From Piromyces finnis (lineage: Eukaryota > Neocallimastigomycota > Neocallimastigomycetes > Neocallimastigales > Neocallimastigaceae), in contig MCFH01000043.1 in the NCBI GenBank assembly GCA_002104945.1, positions 310,001-374,000 on the forward strand: a stretch of 64,000 nt of DNA. The letters run 5' to 3'. The number at the start of each line of letters is the position of its first letter. Position 1 is the first letter of the stretch. The notes under the pieces are model-generated. The model ran no database searches, was not told where the DNA came from, and saw only the letters and a list, made by a program, of their open reading frames with translations. Of the stretch, positions 61,054-64,000 are shown piece after piece. The position numbers and the translations under genes are program-made.

Positions 61054-62264
61054 AAAAAAAAGTCAATTATATTTTTTTTCTCAATATATATATATAAATT
61101 AAAAAAGAAAGGAAAATGAAGTAAAAAAAAAAATAGTTAAAAATAAATAAGCAACAACAACAAATAGTAAATGATAAATGATAATACACACATACTAAAA
61201 AAAAAGTATAAATTAATGTAATAACATAGAATGTAAATTTCACACTAGTACAAAATATAGAATTAAGGGAGAAAAAAAATAATTATAGAGTAAATAGTCA
61301 TCATACTTTGAAGCGTACTATTAAAAAATGCTATAAAATAAAAAGCATATTCGGGAGGGCTTAATTATTATAAATGATACACTCTTAAAAGTAATTATAT
61401 ATTTACGTAGTATGTATGTACATTGAAATACAATACAGTTATAATAAGATTTTTTTTTTTTTTTTTTTTTTCAACACTATTATTATTCATTATTAATAAA
61501 TGTATCTTCTTTTGTTTATCTCACTAAACTATTTTATTAATGATAAACTAAAAAATAATATATGTTGATGTATTATTATAAAATACTATATTTTTTTTTT
61601 TTTAAAAAAAAAGATTTTAATAGTACTTTTTCAGCATAGAAAATAAGAATGTTAAAAAGAAAAAAGTATTTATAATCAAAGAAACTAAAAACTATTTTAA
61701 ATAAACTTTTCTATAACAATTTAATATATGCCAAAAAAAAAAAAATAAAAAAAAAATAAAGAAAGATAAAATAGTTAATAAAATAGTTAATAATAATAAT
61801 AATAATAATAATATATTGCTTAATAGAATTTTTATTTTTATTTTTTATGATTTTTCGCATTTATATTTATATATTCAATATTAGAATTATTTACAAAAAC
61901 AAAACAGCAATAATGAAATTAATAATTCATTATTGTTATTATTTATATGTTAATGATATATACGTAATTAATGAGTTTTTTTTTTAGTAAATGATTATAT
62001 ATAATGATGATAGGGATAAAAGTTAAAGAAAATATATTATTATAAATTATTGACTTTTTTTTTTTCGTAATATATATATGTATATTCAATTATGGTTAAT
62101 AAATTTTTATATTATGTATATGGTCGACTGTTTTTTTATATTTTTTTTTTTTGATAATAATGATGATAATAGATAATAATAATAATAATAATTTTTTTTA
62201 TTACTTTATTTTTTGAAAGAAAAGAAAAAACAAAGGAAATAAAAAATAATACATATATTATATA
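61054..62264. other. Convergent AT-rich intergenic, nothing recognised
   Basis: About 1.2 kb between the 3' ends of the dehydratase-like gene and ankyrin gene F. Poly-A/T runs and short TAA/AAT tracts (61791-61812 and 62173-62190) are present; no ORF or RNA was recognised. Confidence 0.6.
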
Positions 62265-64000
62265 TTAATCACCACCACCACCACCACAGTCACCACAATC
62301 CCCACCACAATCTCCATTACTACTATCCCATCCTCCATCCCATCCACCATCTATATTACTACCATAATGGCTACCACTTTGATTGCCTATATCAATTAAT
62401 ACATCCAACATTTTCAACTGAAAGTCAAATATCTCTTCATATAAGTCTTTTGGCATGACAAATCTTCCTTTTGATTTATAAAATAAATTATAAACTTCTC
62501 TTGCGTTTCTTTGTAAATGCCCATAATATACAGAACGTTCTGATTTTATCGTATAATTAGATAATTTAATGTTCATCTGACTTTCATATTCCTTTTGATA
62601 TTGATTATTTTTTATTTTACCTAAAATTATGGATGGATCATCCTCAAGTATTTTATTTTTTTTAAATATACCAAATATACTCTTACGTTTTTCGCTTTTT
62701 TCATTTTTCAATATGGCGTATGGGTAGACGGGTTGTATTAATAGTTCCGATACTTCATTATTAGGAAATTCGTTTGCAATTTCAAGCGGAGATTTTCCTT
62801 GTTTATTTTTAATATGAGGATTGGCATGATGGAAGGCTAATAAATCTACTATATATTTATTATAAGATTCTACGGCATAATGAAGTGCTGTATTACCTAA
62901 ATAATCTTGTTGATTAATATCCTGATCTCCTGAAAATATCAAGAATTTTATATGATCACGTAGATTGAGTTTTGAAGAAAAAATAATTAAATTTTCCTTA
63001 TTATCATTAACATCTTTTATATACCTATTATTTCTTTTTAGTAAATTATAGGAAGAATCATAATCGTTATATAAAAAAAAATACATGGCTAAATTATTAC
63101 CATAGTTATCTTTATAATCCAAATCAAAGGTTTTATGATACATGATTAAATTTACGATAGATTTAACATTAAGACTACTGTAAAGTTTAAATATTTCGGG
63201 TTTAATGGCTGAACAAAGACTACTACAACTCATTCCTTTTTTATTTTTTATGGATAAATCTAAATCTTTATAGTTCATTAAAAGTAAAAGAACTGTATAC
63301 CAATCGTTTATAGCCATAAAAAACATGAATGGTGTATTTCCTTCTTCATCAATTCCGATATTGAAATTAACATTTTGTTCAACTAATATTTTTATTATTT
63401 CAAGGTACGATCTAATTTCTTCCTTGTTTTCATTTTGATAGCATTCATAATATTTTTTAATAAGAAGAGAAAGAGCCGTTTCACCAAAACCATTTTTAAA
63501 ATCAAAATTAACACAATTTTGTGTTTCAATTAAAGTTGTTAATTCTTCATACCGTCCATCCTCAATTAAATACATTACTGCAGTTCGTTCATCATTATTA
63601 TAAATATTTAAATAAACATTTTTACATTCTAATATTAATTTAATGGGTTTATATATTTTATTTTTACAACAGTAGGTTAAAATAGAATCATTATTCTTGT
63701 TTAAATGATTAATATCAATTCCTGAATCAATTAGTAATTTAAAGGCCTCAGGATTATTTACAGCATGAAATAAGGCTGTTTGTCCATCTTTATCAGTCAT
63801 TTTTAATATATTATCATTATCAATAAAGTAATTAATGTATGTTAAAAGTTTAGGAATTTTAACAACATACATCATAGCCGTCATTCCTTTTTCATCTTTA
63901 ATACAAAGATTTACCTCCATAGATAATAGCCAATTTATAGCATCTTCATTTCCTTTAGCACATGCTTTTACCAAAACATCACTTTCTCTAAACATTACTA
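62265..64000 (-). CDS. Ankyrin-repeat protein, local family member F (5' end outside window)
   Basis: The frame is open to the window edge. The Met at 63995 (MFRESDVLVKAC) aligns with FRNSDILVKAC near residue 85 of the paralogues, so roughly 85 N-terminal residues lie beyond 64000. Ankyrin repeats show GMTAMMYVVK, GQTALFHAVN and GNTALHYAVE. Family marks are LTYCCKNK (vicinal Cys), LSLLIKKYY and IDEEGNTPFMFFMAIND. After a basic KKNK linker, the C-terminal module ends in a helix (LYEEIFDFQLKMLDVLIDIG). A unique Gly/Asp/Cys/Trp-rich tail follows (GGWDGGWDSS, then repeated GDCG and a Gly run), which no sibling has. No membrane tail is predicted. Confidence 0.87.
   Translation of the reverse strand, partial: VMFRESDVLVKACAKGNEDAINWLLSMEVNLCIKDEKGMTAMMYVVKIPKLLTYINYFIDNDNILKMTDKDGQTALFHAVNNPEAFKLLIDSGIDINHLNKNNDSILTYCCKNKIYKPIKLILECKNVYLNIYNNDERTAVMYLIEDGRYEELTTLIETQNCVNFDFKNGFGETALSLLIKKYYECYQNENKEEIRSYLEIIKILVEQNVNFNIGIDEEGNTPFMFFMAINDWYTVLLLLMNYKDLDLSIKNKKGMSCSSLCSAIKPEIFKLYSSLNVKSIVNLIMYHKTFDLDYKDNYGNNLAMYFFLYNDYDSSYNLLKRNNRYIKDVNDNKENLIIFSSKLNLRDHIKFLIFSGDQDINQQDYLGNTALHYAVESYNKYIVDLLAFHHANPHIKNKQGKSPLEIANEFPNNEVSELLIQPVYPYAILKNEKSEKRKSIFGIFKKNKILEDDPSIILGKIKNNQYQKEYESQMNIKLSNYTIKSERSVYYGHLQRNAREVYNLFYKSKGRFVMPKDLYEEIFDFQLKMLDVLIDIGNQSGSHYGSNIDGGWDGGWDSSNGDCGGDCGDCGGGGGD

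Noticed and set aside
46897-64000. Virus-derived (poxvirus-type) ankyrin proteins
   Set aside because: The C-terminal modules show no recognisable F-box or PRANC pattern, no viral hallmark gene is nearby, and base composition matches the host genes.

Overview
The window looks like nuclear DNA of an anaerobic gut fungus (Neocallimastigomycota). This is inferred from gene content and base composition, not from a marker gene. Intergenic DNA is almost pure A+T, full of homopolymer A and T runs and ATT/TAA microsatellites. Genes are far apart, and several have short GT..AG spliceosomal introns. The coding content fits: a secreted CBM18/CE4 chitin deacetylase, two very large Cys-rich GYY-repeat surface proteins of the fungal cellulosome scaffoldin type, and an expanded local family of ankyrin proteins.

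Layout. 1-3.75 kb: a minus-strand low-complexity acidic/Lys-rich protein. 3.75-12.6 kb: a gene desert with a few hairpins. 12.6-14.5 kb: a seven-exon CCDC25/JLP2 orthologue, reconstructed here exon by exon. 15.8-21.2 kb and 23.0-28.3 kb: two head-to-tail scaffoldin-like paralogues, each with a 17-nt first exon, a signal-peptide exon and a long third exon ending in a hydrophobic or GPI-type tail. 28.3-33.2 kb: an AT desert with a microsatellite. 33.2-36.8 kb: a long coiled-coil protein ending in a FYVE zinc finger. 41.4-42.2 kb: a small secreted, probably GPI-anchored protein. 43.2-44.8 kb: the chitin deacetylase. 46.9-64 kb: six paralogous ankyrin-repeat genes (five minus, one plus; one frameshifted at a poly-A run, one cut by the window end), with a stand-alone prephenate dehydratase-like gene between the last two.

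How the genes relate. The scaffoldin-like pair, the small secreted protein and the chitin deacetylase are all secretory or cell-surface products. The FYVE protein (endosomal PI3P) and CCDC25 are conserved housekeeping-type proteins. The ankyrin cluster is the most unusual part. All members share the same N-terminal module, a non-canonical central block around IDxEGNTP and a C-terminal module that in some copies ends in a very hydrophobic tail. I know of no named family with this full architecture. No tRNA, rRNA, transposase, CRISPR or virus-like gene was recognised.
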